Positions 1-8,148 of a stretch of 64,000 nucleotides of DNA are shown piece by piece (position 1 is the stretch's first letter; the number at the start of each line of letters is the position of its first letter). The stretch spans positions 1 to 64,000 of the forward strand of contig CAIYRS010000001.1 of the NCBI GenBank assembly GCA_903928685.1. The letters run 5' to 3'. Both the position numbers and the translations under genes were made by a program. The notes beneath the pieces are model-generated. The model was not told the origin of the DNA. It saw only the letters and a list, made by a program, of their open reading frames with translations, and did no database searches. Source of the DNA: an uncultured Methylococcaceae bacterium (GTDB lineage: Bacteria; Pseudomonadota; Gammaproteobacteria; Methylococcales; Methylomonadaceae).

Positions 1-31
1 GCATCTTGCCCGCAACTGGCGGGCAAGATGC
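1..31. repeat. perfect 13-bp-stem hairpin
   Basis: Positions 1-13 and 19-31 are exact reverse complements (GCATCTTGCCCGC on the left arm) around a 5-nt loop. No T-run follows, so it looks like an intergenic repeat rather than an intrinsic terminator. It sits downstream of the oligopeptidase gene that ends at 98. Confidence 0.6.
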
Positions 32-51
32 CCGCGCTCCAAAAAGATTAT

Positions 52-84
52 TGTTCGTGCTTTTTCGTGCCTTTCGTGGACAAA
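52..84. repeat. single end of the CACGAA inverted-repeat element family
   Basis: This stretch reads TTCGTG three times at about 10-nt spacing and ends in GGACAAA. It matches the right-hand end of the paired elements at 14378, 16918, 19315 and 32425. No left partner is visible, so it is either a solo end or its partner lies before the window. Confidence 0.55.
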
Positions 85-97
85 CAAAAATTAATAA

Positions 98-2137
98 TCA
101 AGCATTAATGCCATTATGCCGTAACAACGCGTCGATGGTCGGTTTGCGCCCACGGAATTGCACAAACAAATCCATGGCGTTTTGGCTGCCGCCTTTTTCT
201 AGGATGTTGGTTAAAAATGCGTCGCCGGTGTCGCGGTCAAAAATGCCGCGTTCTTCAAACAAAGAAAACGCATCGCTGGACAGCACTTCTGCCCATTTGT
301 AACTGTAATATCCCGCTGCGTAACCGCCTGCAAAAATATGTGAGAAGCTGTGGGCGAAGCGGTTGAAATGCGGTGGTTTGATGACGGCGATTTGGTTTCT
401 GACTTGATCTAAAATCTCGTAAATCCGTCCGCCTTTGGTTGGGTCGTATTCGTGGTGGATTTTGAAATCAAACAAGCTAAATTCCAATTGCCTTAGCATA
501 AACATACCTGCTTGGAAGTTTTTTGCCGCCAGCATTTTGGCAAACAAGTCTTCGGGTAGGGGTTCGCCTGTTTGGTAATGCCCGGACATCAGCACCAGCG
601 CGTCTTGTTCCCAGCACCAGTTTTCCATGAATTGGCTAGGCAGTTCCACGGCATCCCATTCCACGCCGTTTATGCCGGATACGCCCAAGTGATCGACTAA
701 GGTCAGCATGTGGTGTAGGCCGTGTCCAAATTCATGGAATAGCGTGGTGACTTCGTCGTGGGTCAACAGGGCAGGGGTGTCGCCTGTTGGCGGGGTGAAG
801 TTGCAGGTTAAGTAGGCGACGGGCAGTTGCACGTCGTTTTCGGTGCGTTTACGGCCTACGCAATCATCCATCCAAGCGCCGCCACGTTTTTTGGCGCGGG
901 CGTATAGGTCTAAATAAAACTGGCCTCGGATGTTGCCGTTTTTGTCGTGGATTTGGAAAAATTGTACGTCGGGATGCCAGCTATCAAATTCGCTGATGGC
1001 TTCTATTTGTAAGCCATAAAGCCGTTCAACCACGGTGAATAAGCCTGCTAATACGCGGTTGGCGGGAAAGTAGGTTTTTACTTCTTCTTGGGAGAGTTGG
1101 TAAAAATGCTGGCGCATTTTTTCTGAGTAGTAGCTCATGTCCCAAGATTGCAAATCGGCGATGCCATAGTATTGCTCGGCGAATTCGCGCAGTTCTGCCA
1201 AGTCTTTTCTGCCTTGCCGCCAAGATTTATCGGCTAAGTCTTCTAAAAAGCTAATGACATCTTCTGGTTTGTCGGCCATTTTTGCGGCTAAGGATAATTC
1301 CGCGTAGTTGTTAAAGCCAAGTAGCTGGGCTTTTTCATGGCGTAACGCTAAGGTTTGTTCCATGATGTCGGTGTTGTCCCAGCGTCCGGCATCGGGGCCT
1401 TGGTCGGAGGCGCGGGTGGCGAAGGCTTGGTAGTGTTCTTGGCGCAATTCGCGGTTGTCGGCGTAAGTCATGACCGCCGAGTAAGACGGGAATTGCAGAT
1501 TAATCAACCAGCCTTCTAGTCCTTCTTGCTCCGCCGCTTGTTTGGCTTGCGCTAGCGCTGAGGGTGGTAATCCGGTCAGTTCCAGTTCGTCGGTGATGTG
1601 TTTTTTCCACGCATTGGTGGCATCCATCAGGTTTTCTTCGTATTTGCTGGCAAGGTTGGACTGTTCTAAGCTGATGGCTTTGTAGCGCTGTTGTTTGTCT
1701 TCGTCTAAGCCTATGCCGGATAAGGTGAAATCACGCAGGGCATTGTTGATGATTTTTTGCTGGGCGGTGGCTAATGCGGCAAAACTGTCGCTGCTGGCAA
1801 TTTGCTGATAAGCCTTGTACAGACCTTGGTTTTGTCCCATTTCAGTCGAGTATTCGCTGAGTTTTGGCAAGCAGGCGTTGTAGGCTTCGCGCAATTCGTC
1901 GCTGTTGACCACGGAATTCAGGTGGCTTACGGGTGACCAAGCTTTGCTCAGTCGGTCTTCGGCATTGGCTATCGGCTCAACGAGGTTTTCCCAAGTGTAT
2001 TCGCTATTGGCTTGCAGGCACTTTTCGACAACGCTACGGGCGTTTGCCAATAATTCATCGATGGCGGGTTCGACGTGTTCGGCGCGGATTTGGGGGAAAA
2101 GTGGTAATTTGGAATCAGCTAATAAAGGATTGTTCAT
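98..2137 (-). CDS. prlC: oligopeptidase A, M3 family zinc metallopeptidase
   Basis: Cytoplasmic zinc oligopeptidase that degrades short peptides such as cleaved signal peptides. The M3 zinc-binding motif HEFGH lies near residue 466, the usual place, and the protein has the family length (679 aa against 680 in E. coli). The N-terminus MNNPLL and the later SPVSHLNSV and NALRDF segments match E. coli OpdA closely. An ATG five codons upstream exists, but the internal MNNPLL start fits the family, so it was chosen. The gene stands alone; the next gene on the same strand, an RDD protein, lies just upstream. Family assignment is secure; substrate range is not visible. Confidence 0.96.
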   Translation of the reverse strand: MNNPLLADSKLPLFPQIRAEHVEPAIDELLANARSVVEKCLQANSEYTWENLVEPIANAEDRLSKAWSPVSHLNSVVNSDELREAYNACLPKLSEYSTEMGQNQGLYKAYQQIASSDSFAALATAQQKIINNALRDFTLSGIGLDEDKQQRYKAISLEQSNLASKYEENLMDATNAWKKHITDELELTGLPPSALAQAKQAAEQEGLEGWLINLQFPSYSAVMTYADNRELRQEHYQAFATRASDQGPDAGRWDNTDIMEQTLALRHEKAQLLGFNNYAELSLAAKMADKPEDVISFLEDLADKSWRQGRKDLAELREFAEQYYGIADLQSWDMSYYSEKMRQHFYQLSQEEVKTYFPANRVLAGLFTVVERLYGLQIEAISEFDSWHPDVQFFQIHDKNGNIRGQFYLDLYARAKKRGGAWMDDCVGRKRTENDVQLPVAYLTCNFTPPTGDTPALLTHDEVTTLFHEFGHGLHHMLTLVDHLGVSGINGVEWDAVELPSQFMENWCWEQDALVLMSGHYQTGEPLPEDLFAKMLAAKNFQAGMFMLRQLEFSLFDFKIHHEYDPTKGGRIYEILDQVRNQIAVIKPPHFNRFAHSFSHIFAGGYAAGYYSYKWAEVLSSDAFSLFEERGIFDRDTGDAFLTNILEKGGSQNAMDLFVQFRGRKPTIDALLRHNGINA

Positions 2138-2196
2138 AGTGTTTGGTGACAATGTTAGTTAAATTTTCAGTCTATCAGCATTCATCCAGCGGGCAA

Positions 2197-2676
2197 TTAG
2201 CGGCTTTTGGGTGGGCGATGGAAAAAAATGGCGGTTTTTGATAGGTGGTCGTGCCAGCTGAAACGGTTTTTATCGAATACGATCCACAAATAGCCTATGC
2301 CGAAAACAGCCCACGATAGTAGGGCGCAGACAAAGCGCAATGCCGCTTGTCGCCAAGTGATCGGTTGTTGGTCTAAAGTGAGTACGCGGATTTTCCATGC
2401 ACGCATGCCGAGGGTTTGTCCGCCATGTATCCAAAACCAGCCGTAAAATGCAAAGCTGACTGCGAGTAAGTACAGCAAATAAAAGGGGTAAAAGACGTGG
2501 TCAGGCGTGAAGGCGACACCGTTATTAAAGGGTAATAATAAGGCGGTGGCAAAAAAAAGTACGGCGATTAGCAGGAAGGAGTCGTAGCAGATGGCTGCTA
2601 GGCGGCGCAAAAGGCCAGGTTTTTCTGAGATGATAAAACCTGGCTTTGCTGTATGGTGCGGAATTGGCCGGGACAA
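2197..2676 (-). CDS. RDD family membrane protein
   Basis: A 159-aa integral membrane protein with three or four hydrophobic segments. The RDD signature is present: the Arg-rich start (LLRRLAAICYDSFLL), the GQTLGMRAWKIRV loop after the second segment, and a C-terminal WHDHLSKT segment. RDD proteins are small membrane proteins of mostly unknown role; some are linked to ion transport. The start abuts the stop codon of the small membrane protein gene upstream (2677-2865), so the two are probably cotranscribed and translationally coupled. Confidence 0.85.
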   Translation of the reverse strand: MSRPIPHHTAKPGFIISEKPGLLRRLAAICYDSFLLIAVLFFATALLLPFNNGVAFTPDHVFYPFYLLYLLAVSFAFYGWFWIHGGQTLGMRAWKIRVLTLDQQPITWRQAALRFVCALLSWAVFGIGYLWIVFDKNRFSWHDHLSKTAIFFHRPPKSR

Positions 2677-2865
2677 TTAATTTTCGATATTTTTAAACAA
2701 CGACAGCTTTTGCCCAAAGTACATACACATCGCCATCAACCCGCCAAGCATGGCTAGTGAAAACAAAAACGGCGGTCTGTGAAACAGAAGAATAAAAAAA
2801 TCTGTGGCAAAAATGCTGGTTAAGAACGGATGGTCAACTAAGCCATTAAGAATCTTCTTGAACAT
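2677..2865 (-). CDS. small hypothetical membrane protein
   Basis: A 62-aa protein beginning MFKKILNGL with two hydrophobic stretches (FATDFFILLF and a second rich in Leu, Met, Gly and Ala), so probably two membrane spans. The ATG at 2865 is preferred over one six codons upstream because GAAGAG lies about 7 nt before it. The stop codon directly abuts the RDD gene start, which supports a real coupled gene. I do not recognise a family. Confidence 0.6.
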   Translation of the reverse strand: MFKKILNGLVDHPFLTSIFATDFFILLFHRPPFLFSLAMLGGLMAMCMYFGQKLSLFKNIEN

Positions 2866-3049
2866 ATCAATCTCTTCAAGCACCCTAGATTTTAGGTGCG
2901 AGTATTTAAAAAAAATGGTTGCCTGATGTTTTATCTGTTTAAATGTGTAGCAAGGACTTGTAAAAATCAGAGTGACGATTCTACTATATTCAAAAGGGTA
3001 ATGTAAAAGAAAAGAAAGTTCCCTGTGGGCTGGAATTTATTCAAATGAT

Positions 3050-4468
3050 ATGATGCGTAGAATTATAAAAATCGACCAAGGTGTGGCAATCATTTTAAGT
3101 TTTTTTAAAAAAATTATCCGTTCAGTTATCGCTGAGCCAGAACAGCCCGTTGCTGAAAAAGTACGGGTTTATAGCCGCGCTGAGCATAATATTTCACGTT
3201 CAAAAATCAGTGAAAATGCCCTGAAAGTTTTGTATCGGCTGCAAAAAGAAGGCTTCGATGCCTACTTGGTCGGCGGTTGCGTGCGAGATTTGTTATTAGG
3301 CCGCGAACCCAAAGATTTCGATGTGGTCACCAATGCCGACCCTGAGCAAGTTAGAAGGGTGTTCCGTAATTGCCGGATTATCGGTCGACGGTTTCGCTTG
3401 GCGCATGTGCATTTTGGTCGGGAAGTGATAGAGGTCGCCACTTTCCGGGGGGCTGCGGACAATCAGCATGACAAGCAGATGCTGAATAAAGACGGTCGGT
3501 TGTTGCGTGATAATGTCTACGGCACGATTGAAGAAGATGTGTGGCGTCGGGACTTCACCGTTAATGCCTTGTATTACAACATTAAAGATTTTACCGTGGT
3601 CGATTATGTCCAAGGTATGCAAGACCATAAAAACGGTGTTTTGAAGCTGATTGGCGATCCAGAAACCCGTTTCCGCGAAGACCCTGTGCGAATGCTGCGA
3701 GCCGTTCGCTTTGCTGTTAAATTGGGTTTTAATCTGGATAATGATTGCCAGCAGGCGATGAGCAAATTGGCGGGCTTGTTATCCAATATTCCTGCCGCAC
3801 GCTTGTATGATGAAGTGCTTAAGCTGTTTTTATTTGGCTATGCTTTGCAGACTTATGAAACGCTACGGCATTATGGCTTGTTCCAAGTATTGTTTCCCGC
3901 CACGGAAAAAAGCTTGGAGCAGAGCGATGAAGGCTTTCCGCGAATGTTAATCAGCAAAGCTTTGCAAAATTCGGATATACGCATTGCTGATGGCAAATCC
4001 ATTACCGCTTACTTTTTATTTGCGGCTTTGCTGTGGGAGCCTGTGCAAATGCTCGCCCAGCAAAGTGTTGCCAATGGTATGCCTGAGTTTCTTGCCTATC
4101 AAGATGCCGCCAATGAAATCATCTCCCGGCAAGTTAAAAGTACCGCGCTGCCTCGGCATATCAGTTTGGCGATACGCGAAGTTTGGAGTTTACAACCCAA
4201 ATTTAACGCCCGTGTTGGCTCAAAACCCAGTCGCTTGATTACCCATCCACGTTTTCGTGCCGGATACGATTTTCTGTTGTTGCGTACCGAAACCGGTGGT
4301 GCAAATCCCGAATTGGCGCAGTGGTGGGATAAATATCAACACGCTGATGAAGGCGAGCAACGCCGTATGACCCAGCCTCCACGCAAATCCCAAGGCGGCA
4401 AATCCACCCGCAGAAGAACTTACCGCAAAAAAGCAGGCAGTGACAGCTCTGCCAGTACTGAAGTTTAA
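3050..4468 (+). CDS. pcnB: poly(A) polymerase I
   Basis: Adds 3' poly(A) tails to RNA and so promotes decay. The nucleotidyltransferase motif GGCVRDLLLG followed by PKDFDVVTNA (the catalytic Asp pair) lies near residues 77-95. The segments ENALKVLYRLQKEG, FRLAHVHFG and REDPVRMLRAVRFA match E. coli PcnB nearly residue for residue. The C-terminus is rich in Arg and Lys (SRRRTYRKK type), the usual RNA-binding tail. At 472 aa the length is normal. The exact start is uncertain because no strong ribosome-binding site precedes the two tandem ATGs. It begins the pcnB-folK-panB-panC-panD run; folK starts 3 nt after its stop. Confidence 0.95.
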   Translation: MMRRIIKIDQGVAIILSFFKKIIRSVIAEPEQPVAEKVRVYSRAEHNISRSKISENALKVLYRLQKEGFDAYLVGGCVRDLLLGREPKDFDVVTNADPEQVRRVFRNCRIIGRRFRLAHVHFGREVIEVATFRGAADNQHDKQMLNKDGRLLRDNVYGTIEEDVWRRDFTVNALYYNIKDFTVVDYVQGMQDHKNGVLKLIGDPETRFREDPVRMLRAVRFAVKLGFNLDNDCQQAMSKLAGLLSNIPAARLYDEVLKLFLFGYALQTYETLRHYGLFQVLFPATEKSLEQSDEGFPRMLISKALQNSDIRIADGKSITAYFLFAALLWEPVQMLAQQSVANGMPEFLAYQDAANEIISRQVKSTALPRHISLAIREVWSLQPKFNARVGSKPSRLITHPRFRAGYDFLLLRTETGGANPELAQWWDKYQHADEGEQRRMTQPPRKSQGGKSTRRRTYRKKAGSDSSASTEV

Positions 4469-4471
4469 TCC

Positions 4472-4975
4472 ATGACTATTTCCAAATCCCCTGTTGTCAC
4501 TGCCTATTTGGGCTTGGGCAGCAATCTTGCGTCACCTTTAGAGCAATTAAAATCAGCCAGGGCGGCGATAGCAGCTACCGTCGGCATTAAAGAACGGGCT
4601 TTTTCTAGTTTGTACCATAGCTTACCGATGGGGCCGCAAGACCAGCCTGATTATGTCAACGCAGTGATGGCGATTGACACCGAACTTTCTGTGTTAGATT
4701 TACTGCAGAGTTTGCAAGTTATCGAAAATGCCCACGGGCGTTGTCGGGCAGGTGAACGTTGGGGCGCGCGCACTTTGGACTTGGACATCTTGATGTATGG
4801 CGACCAACAAATCGATTTGCCGATGTTAACTGTTCCGCATCCTGGTATCGCCGAGCGCTCTTTCGTGCTTTATCCTTGGCATGAAATTGCCCCTGAACTT
4901 TCCATACCCGGCAAAGGCCAACTTACCGATTTATTGGCTAATTGCTCATTGGCTGGATTAAAACGTCTGGATTAG
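4472..4975 (+). CDS. folK: 6-hydroxymethyl-7,8-dihydropterin pyrophosphokinase
   Basis: Transfers pyrophosphate from ATP to 6-hydroxymethyl-7,8-dihydropterin in folate synthesis. The start AYLGLGSN, the central MGPQDQPDYVNAV, and RWGARTLDLDILMYG with the Mg-binding Asp pair are diagnostic, followed by VPHPGIAERSFVL. At 167 aa it has the usual length. It lies 3 nt after pcnB and 1 nt before panB, so expression is almost certainly coupled. The pcnB-folK-panBC order is common in gammaproteobacteria. Confidence 0.96.
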   Translation: MTISKSPVVTAYLGLGSNLASPLEQLKSARAAIAATVGIKERAFSSLYHSLPMGPQDQPDYVNAVMAIDTELSVLDLLQSLQVIENAHGRCRAGERWGARTLDLDILMYGDQQIDLPMLTVPHPGIAERSFVLYPWHEIAPELSIPGKGQLTDLLANCSLAGLKRLD

Positions 4976-4976
4976 T

Positions 4977-5780
4977 ATGCCGAAAACAACTGATAAAGCC
5001 CTGACTATTAAAGATTTAATGGCGATGAAGCAACGTGGCGAGAAAATAACTTGCCTGACTGCTTATGATGCCAGTTTTAGCGCCTTACTTGATCAAGTAG
5101 GCATTGATGTCATATTGGTCGGTGATTCCCTCGGCATGACTGTGCAAGGCCACGATAGCACCTTGCCTGTTACCTTGACCGATATGGTTTATCACAGCCG
5201 TTGTGTCACCCAAACCAAAAAACGTGCCTTAGTAATCGCCGATTTGCCGTTTATGAGTTACACCAATCCCCAGCAAGCCGCCGAAAATGCAGCAAAACTG
5301 ATGCAGCAAGGTGGTGTGCAAATGGTAAAGCTGGAAGGTGCAAAAGTTGACATTATCAGCTTTTTAGTTGCCAACGGCGTTCCGGTTTGTGGGCATTTAG
5401 GCTTACTGCCGCAGTTTATCAACCAACTTGGCAGTTATGCGGTACAAGGACGTGAACCAGCCGCCGCGCAACAAATGATCGACGATGCCCTTAAATTACA
5501 GCAAGCCGGCGCCAGTCTGTTGGTTTTGGAATGCGTACCTGCAAGCTTGGCAAAAGCTATTAGCAGCCAGTTGGAGATTCCTGTGATTGGCATTGGCGCA
5601 GGCGTTGATTGCGATGGGCAAGTCCTGGTGTTGCATGACATGCTCAATATTAGTGTCGGCAAAAAACCCAAGTTCAGCAAAAACTTTATGGAAGGTAATG
5701 GCGCGATTGACACCGCTATAGCCGCTTATCATCAGGCTGTTAAGCAGCAAAGTTTTCCTACAGATGAGCACAGTTTTTAA
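4977..5780 (+). CDS. panB: 3-methyl-2-oxobutanoate hydroxymethyltransferase
   Basis: First committed step of pantothenate synthesis: adds a hydroxymethyl group from methylene-tetrahydrofolate to 2-ketoisovalerate. Family segments include LTAYDASFSALLD, LVGDSLGMTVQGH with the Mg-binding Asp, and VKLEGA. Another is PVIGIGAGVDCDGQVLV. At 267 aa it is full length. It starts 1 nt after folK and panC follows 3 nt after its stop. The folate and pantothenate genes are linked functionally, since PanB uses a folate cofactor. Confidence 0.97.
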   Translation: MPKTTDKALTIKDLMAMKQRGEKITCLTAYDASFSALLDQVGIDVILVGDSLGMTVQGHDSTLPVTLTDMVYHSRCVTQTKKRALVIADLPFMSYTNPQQAAENAAKLMQQGGVQMVKLEGAKVDIISFLVANGVPVCGHLGLLPQFINQLGSYAVQGREPAAAQQMIDDALKLQQAGASLLVLECVPASLAKAISSQLEIPVIGIGAGVDCDGQVLVLHDMLNISVGKKPKFSKNFMEGNGAIDTAIAAYHQAVKQQSFPTDEHSF

Positions 5781-5783
5781 GCT

Positions 5784-6623
5784 ATGGTAGTTGTTGATAA
5801 ATTATCGGGCTTGCAACAGGCCCTTAAAACTTGGCGGCAATCCTCGCAGCGCATTGCTTTTGTCCCCACCATGGGCAATCTGCACGCTGGGCATTTGCAA
5901 TTGGTTACTGAAGCCCGCCAGTTGGCGGAGCGTGTGGTCATCAGTATTTTTGTCAACCCTAGCCAGTTTGGTGTTGGCGAAGACTATGCCAGCTATCCGC
6001 GCACTGAGCAGGATGATATTGATAAGCTCAAGCCTTTGGGCGTTGATCTCGTATTTATGCCAAGCGTAGCGGAGATGTATTTGCCGGATGCCAAAACCAC
6101 GGTGTTGGTTAATGGCATTTCCGATAACTACTGCGGTGCTTTTAGGCCGGGACATTTTGCTGGCGTGGCGACCGTGGTTTGCAAATTATTTAATATGGTG
6201 CAGCCCGATGTGGCGGTGTTTGGCTTAAAAGATTTCCAACAGCTAGCGGTAATCCGCACCATGGTGAAAGACTTAAACATGCCCGTGCAGATAGTTGGTG
6301 TCGATACGGTGCGTGAAGCCAGTGGTTTGGCAATGAGTTCTAGGAACGGTTATTTGTCGGACGGGCAAAAAGCTGTCGCCACTAGCTTATACCAATCCTT
6401 ACTGGCGGCGAAAACAGCGGTTTTAGCTGGAGTTGATTATGAAGACGTTGAGCAGCAAAGTTTGCTGTTTTTACAACAAGCTGGTTTCCAACCGGATTAT
6501 TTTAGTATTTGCCGCAGCCATGATTTAGCCAAAGCCACCGCAGCCGATAATGATTTGGTGTTACTGGTCGCGGCAAAATTGGGCAGTACCCGATTGATAG
6601 ATAATATTTGCTTTACCAAGTAA
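5784..6623 (+). CDS. panC: pantothenate synthetase
   Basis: Joins pantoate and beta-alanine using ATP. The cytidylyltransferase-type motif [11 protein letters not shown] (HxGH) is at residues 29-39; FVNPSQFG and YPRT follow, then [18 protein letters not shown] near residue 187 corresponds to the KMSKS-like loop. At 279 aa it is full length. panD begins about 100 nt downstream on the same strand, so the whole pantoate and beta-alanine branch is in one operon. Confidence 0.97.
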   Translation: MVVVDKLSGLQQALKTWRQSSQRIAFVPTMGNLHAGHLQLVTEARQLAERVVISIFVNPSQFGVGEDYASYPRTEQDDIDKLKPLGVDLVFMPSVAEMYLPDAKTTVLVNGISDNYCGAFRPGHFAGVATVVCKLFNMVQPDVAVFGLKDFQQLAVIRTMVKDLNMPVQIVGVDTVREASGLAMSSRNGYLSDGQKAVATSLYQSLLAAKTAVLAGVDYEDVEQQSLLFLQQAGFQPDYFSICRSHDLAKATAADNDLVLLVAAKLGSTRLIDNICFTK

Positions 6624-6724
6624 GTTTTTGGCAATATCCGATTAGAATATCGGTCGCGGTTGATGAAATAGCAAAATTAATAGATAATCAGCCGCTTTTT
6701 TTAACGTATTTACGGTGTTTAATT

Positions 6725-7105
6725 ATGCAAGTTACGATGCTTAAAGCGAAATTACACAGGGCAACAGTGACCCGTTCTGAATTGGGTTATGAAGGTTCTT
6801 GTGCAATTGCTGGGGATATTCTTGACCTGTGCGGCATCAGGGAATACGAACAGATACAGATTTACAACGTCAACAATGGCGCGCGTTTTACCACTTACGC
6901 CATTCGTGCAGAAGCGGGTACAGGGATATTTTCGGTGAATGGGGCAGCAGCGCGTTTGGCTTGCCCTGGCGATTTGATTATCGTTTGTGCTTATGTGCAA
7001 TTGGACGAACAAGAATTACAGAATTATCAGCCTACCTTAGTGTACTTCGACGCCAACAACCAAGTGTTGCGCCAATCAAACGCCATTCCCGTGCAAGCGG
7101 CTTAA
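6725..7105 (+). CDS. panD: aspartate 1-decarboxylase, pyruvoyl enzyme
   Basis: Decarboxylates aspartate to beta-alanine, the substrate for PanC. Starting at [13 protein letters not shown], the self-cleavage site is Gly24-Ser25 in YEGSCAI, exactly the position known for E. coli PanD. Ser25 would become the pyruvoyl group. The open frame extends upstream to 6608 and overlaps panC, but the N-terminal family signature fixes the start at 6725, giving a normal 126 aa. Confidence 0.96.
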   Translation: MQVTMLKAKLHRATVTRSELGYEGSCAIAGDILDLCGIREYEQIQIYNVNNGARFTTYAIRAEAGTGIFSVNGAAARLACPGDLIIVCAYVQLDEQELQNYQPTLVYFDANNQVLRQSNAIPVQAA

Positions 7106-7114
7106 AATCTTGCT

Positions 7115-7501
7115 CTAAGCCACTTTTTCCCCAGCAAAATTCAATTCAATCCGTATACCCACAGGGTCATAGAAAAATAACTGTGTCATACCTGGTGGGG
7201 TGCGGTATTCCATGCTGTAATCAACTTGGTGGTTTGCCAAGCGTTCCAGCGCCGCTTCCAGTCCGGAACAGCTAAACGCCACATGGTTAAAATAACTGTT
7301 GATGCTGGTTGCGGGTTGTTCAACCACTTCCGATAAATGGATAATGGCCTGTTCGCCGCCATATAACCACGCACCGTTGCGTTTAGAAACCGTGCGGAAG
7401 CCTTGGTGTAAGCCCAGCACTTGCTCGTAGAATGCCGTCACCACTGGCAATTGCTCAGCGGTGACCACAATATTGATATGATTTATTCCTGCGACCTTCA
7501 T
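7115..7501 (-). CDS. VOC (glyoxalase/bleomycin-resistance fold) family protein
   Basis: A 128-aa single-domain VOC protein. Likely metal ligands are His8 (GINHINIVV), a His in the central strand (YFNHVAFS or IIHLSE) and the Glu in GIRIELNF near the C-terminus. The segment FYEQVLGL and the ending FFYDPVGIRIEL are typical of glyoxalase-like or ring-cleavage-type members. The substrate cannot be read from sequence. Its start overlaps the bcp stop by 4 nt, so it is coupled to a peroxide-detoxifying enzyme and may handle an oxidised or electrophilic small molecule (inference). Confidence 0.85.
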   Translation of the reverse strand: MKVAGINHINIVVTAEQLPVVTAFYEQVLGLHQGFRTVSKRNGAWLYGGEQAIIHLSEVVEQPATSINSYFNHVAFSCSGLEAALERLANHQVDYSMEYRTPPGMTQLFFYDPVGIRIELNFAGEKVA

Positions 7502-7998
7502 GCTTGCTCGGTTAAAACTTCAGGTTCTGGATTGACCAGTTTTTTGATTTTTTCCAACGTTTCTTCAGCATGGCCTTCATGGTTTACCCCATAGTTGACG
7601 TCCGCCAAAATGCCGTCTTTATCAATGATAAAAGTCGAACGCAAAATAGCCATGCTTTTTACGCCATTTTTCTCGCGTTCCCGCCATACGCCAAAGCTCT
7701 CGCAGAGTTGGCCTGTGGTATCGGCAAGCAATTGCACTTTTAAATCGTATTTGCTGATAAAAGCAGCATGACTTTCGCAATTGTCTTTGCTGACACCAAT
7801 AACGACCGCATCTAATTGCGCGAATTCATCCGCCAGACGGGTAAAGTCATTGGCTTCAATAGTACAGCCTGGGGTGTCATCTTTCGGATAAAAATATAAA
7901 ACAATGATTTTTTCGCCTGCATAATCGCCTAAGCTAACTAGCTGATTATTTTGGTTAAATGATCTGAACATTGGTGCATCTTGTTGTTTTTCTAACAT
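7498..7998 (-). CDS. bcp: thiol peroxidase, BCP/PrxQ-type peroxiredoxin
   Basis: Reduces hydrogen and organic peroxides with a peroxidatic cysteine. The active-site segment is YFYPKDDTPGCTIEANDF with the peroxidatic Cys; the resolving Cys position is replaced in the +5 site, as in some Bcp proteins. The WREREKNG and RSTFIIDKDG segments are typical. The ATG at 7998 is chosen over one seven codons upstream because GAGGA lies about 8 nt before it, giving 166 aa. The stop overlaps the downstream VOC gene by 4 nt. Confidence 0.93.
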   Translation of the reverse strand: MLEKQQDAPMFRSFNQNNQLVSLGDYAGEKIIVLYFYPKDDTPGCTIEANDFTRLADEFAQLDAVVIGVSKDNCESHAAFISKYDLKVQLLADTTGQLCESFGVWREREKNGVKSMAILRSTFIIDKDGILADVNYGVNHEGHAEETLEKIKKLVNPEPEVLTEQA

Positions 7999-8148
7999 CA
8001 GTGATTCCTCATAACGCAAACGTTTAAGTGAAACAGCATGATAGAGAGACCCTTAAGGAAAGTCCAGCAGTTAAGGGCGAATTCTGAAGGCTATTTTGTT
8101 TGCGGGCAGTCGTCGCTAATCATTATTTCAGCAACCCAACTTTCGGTA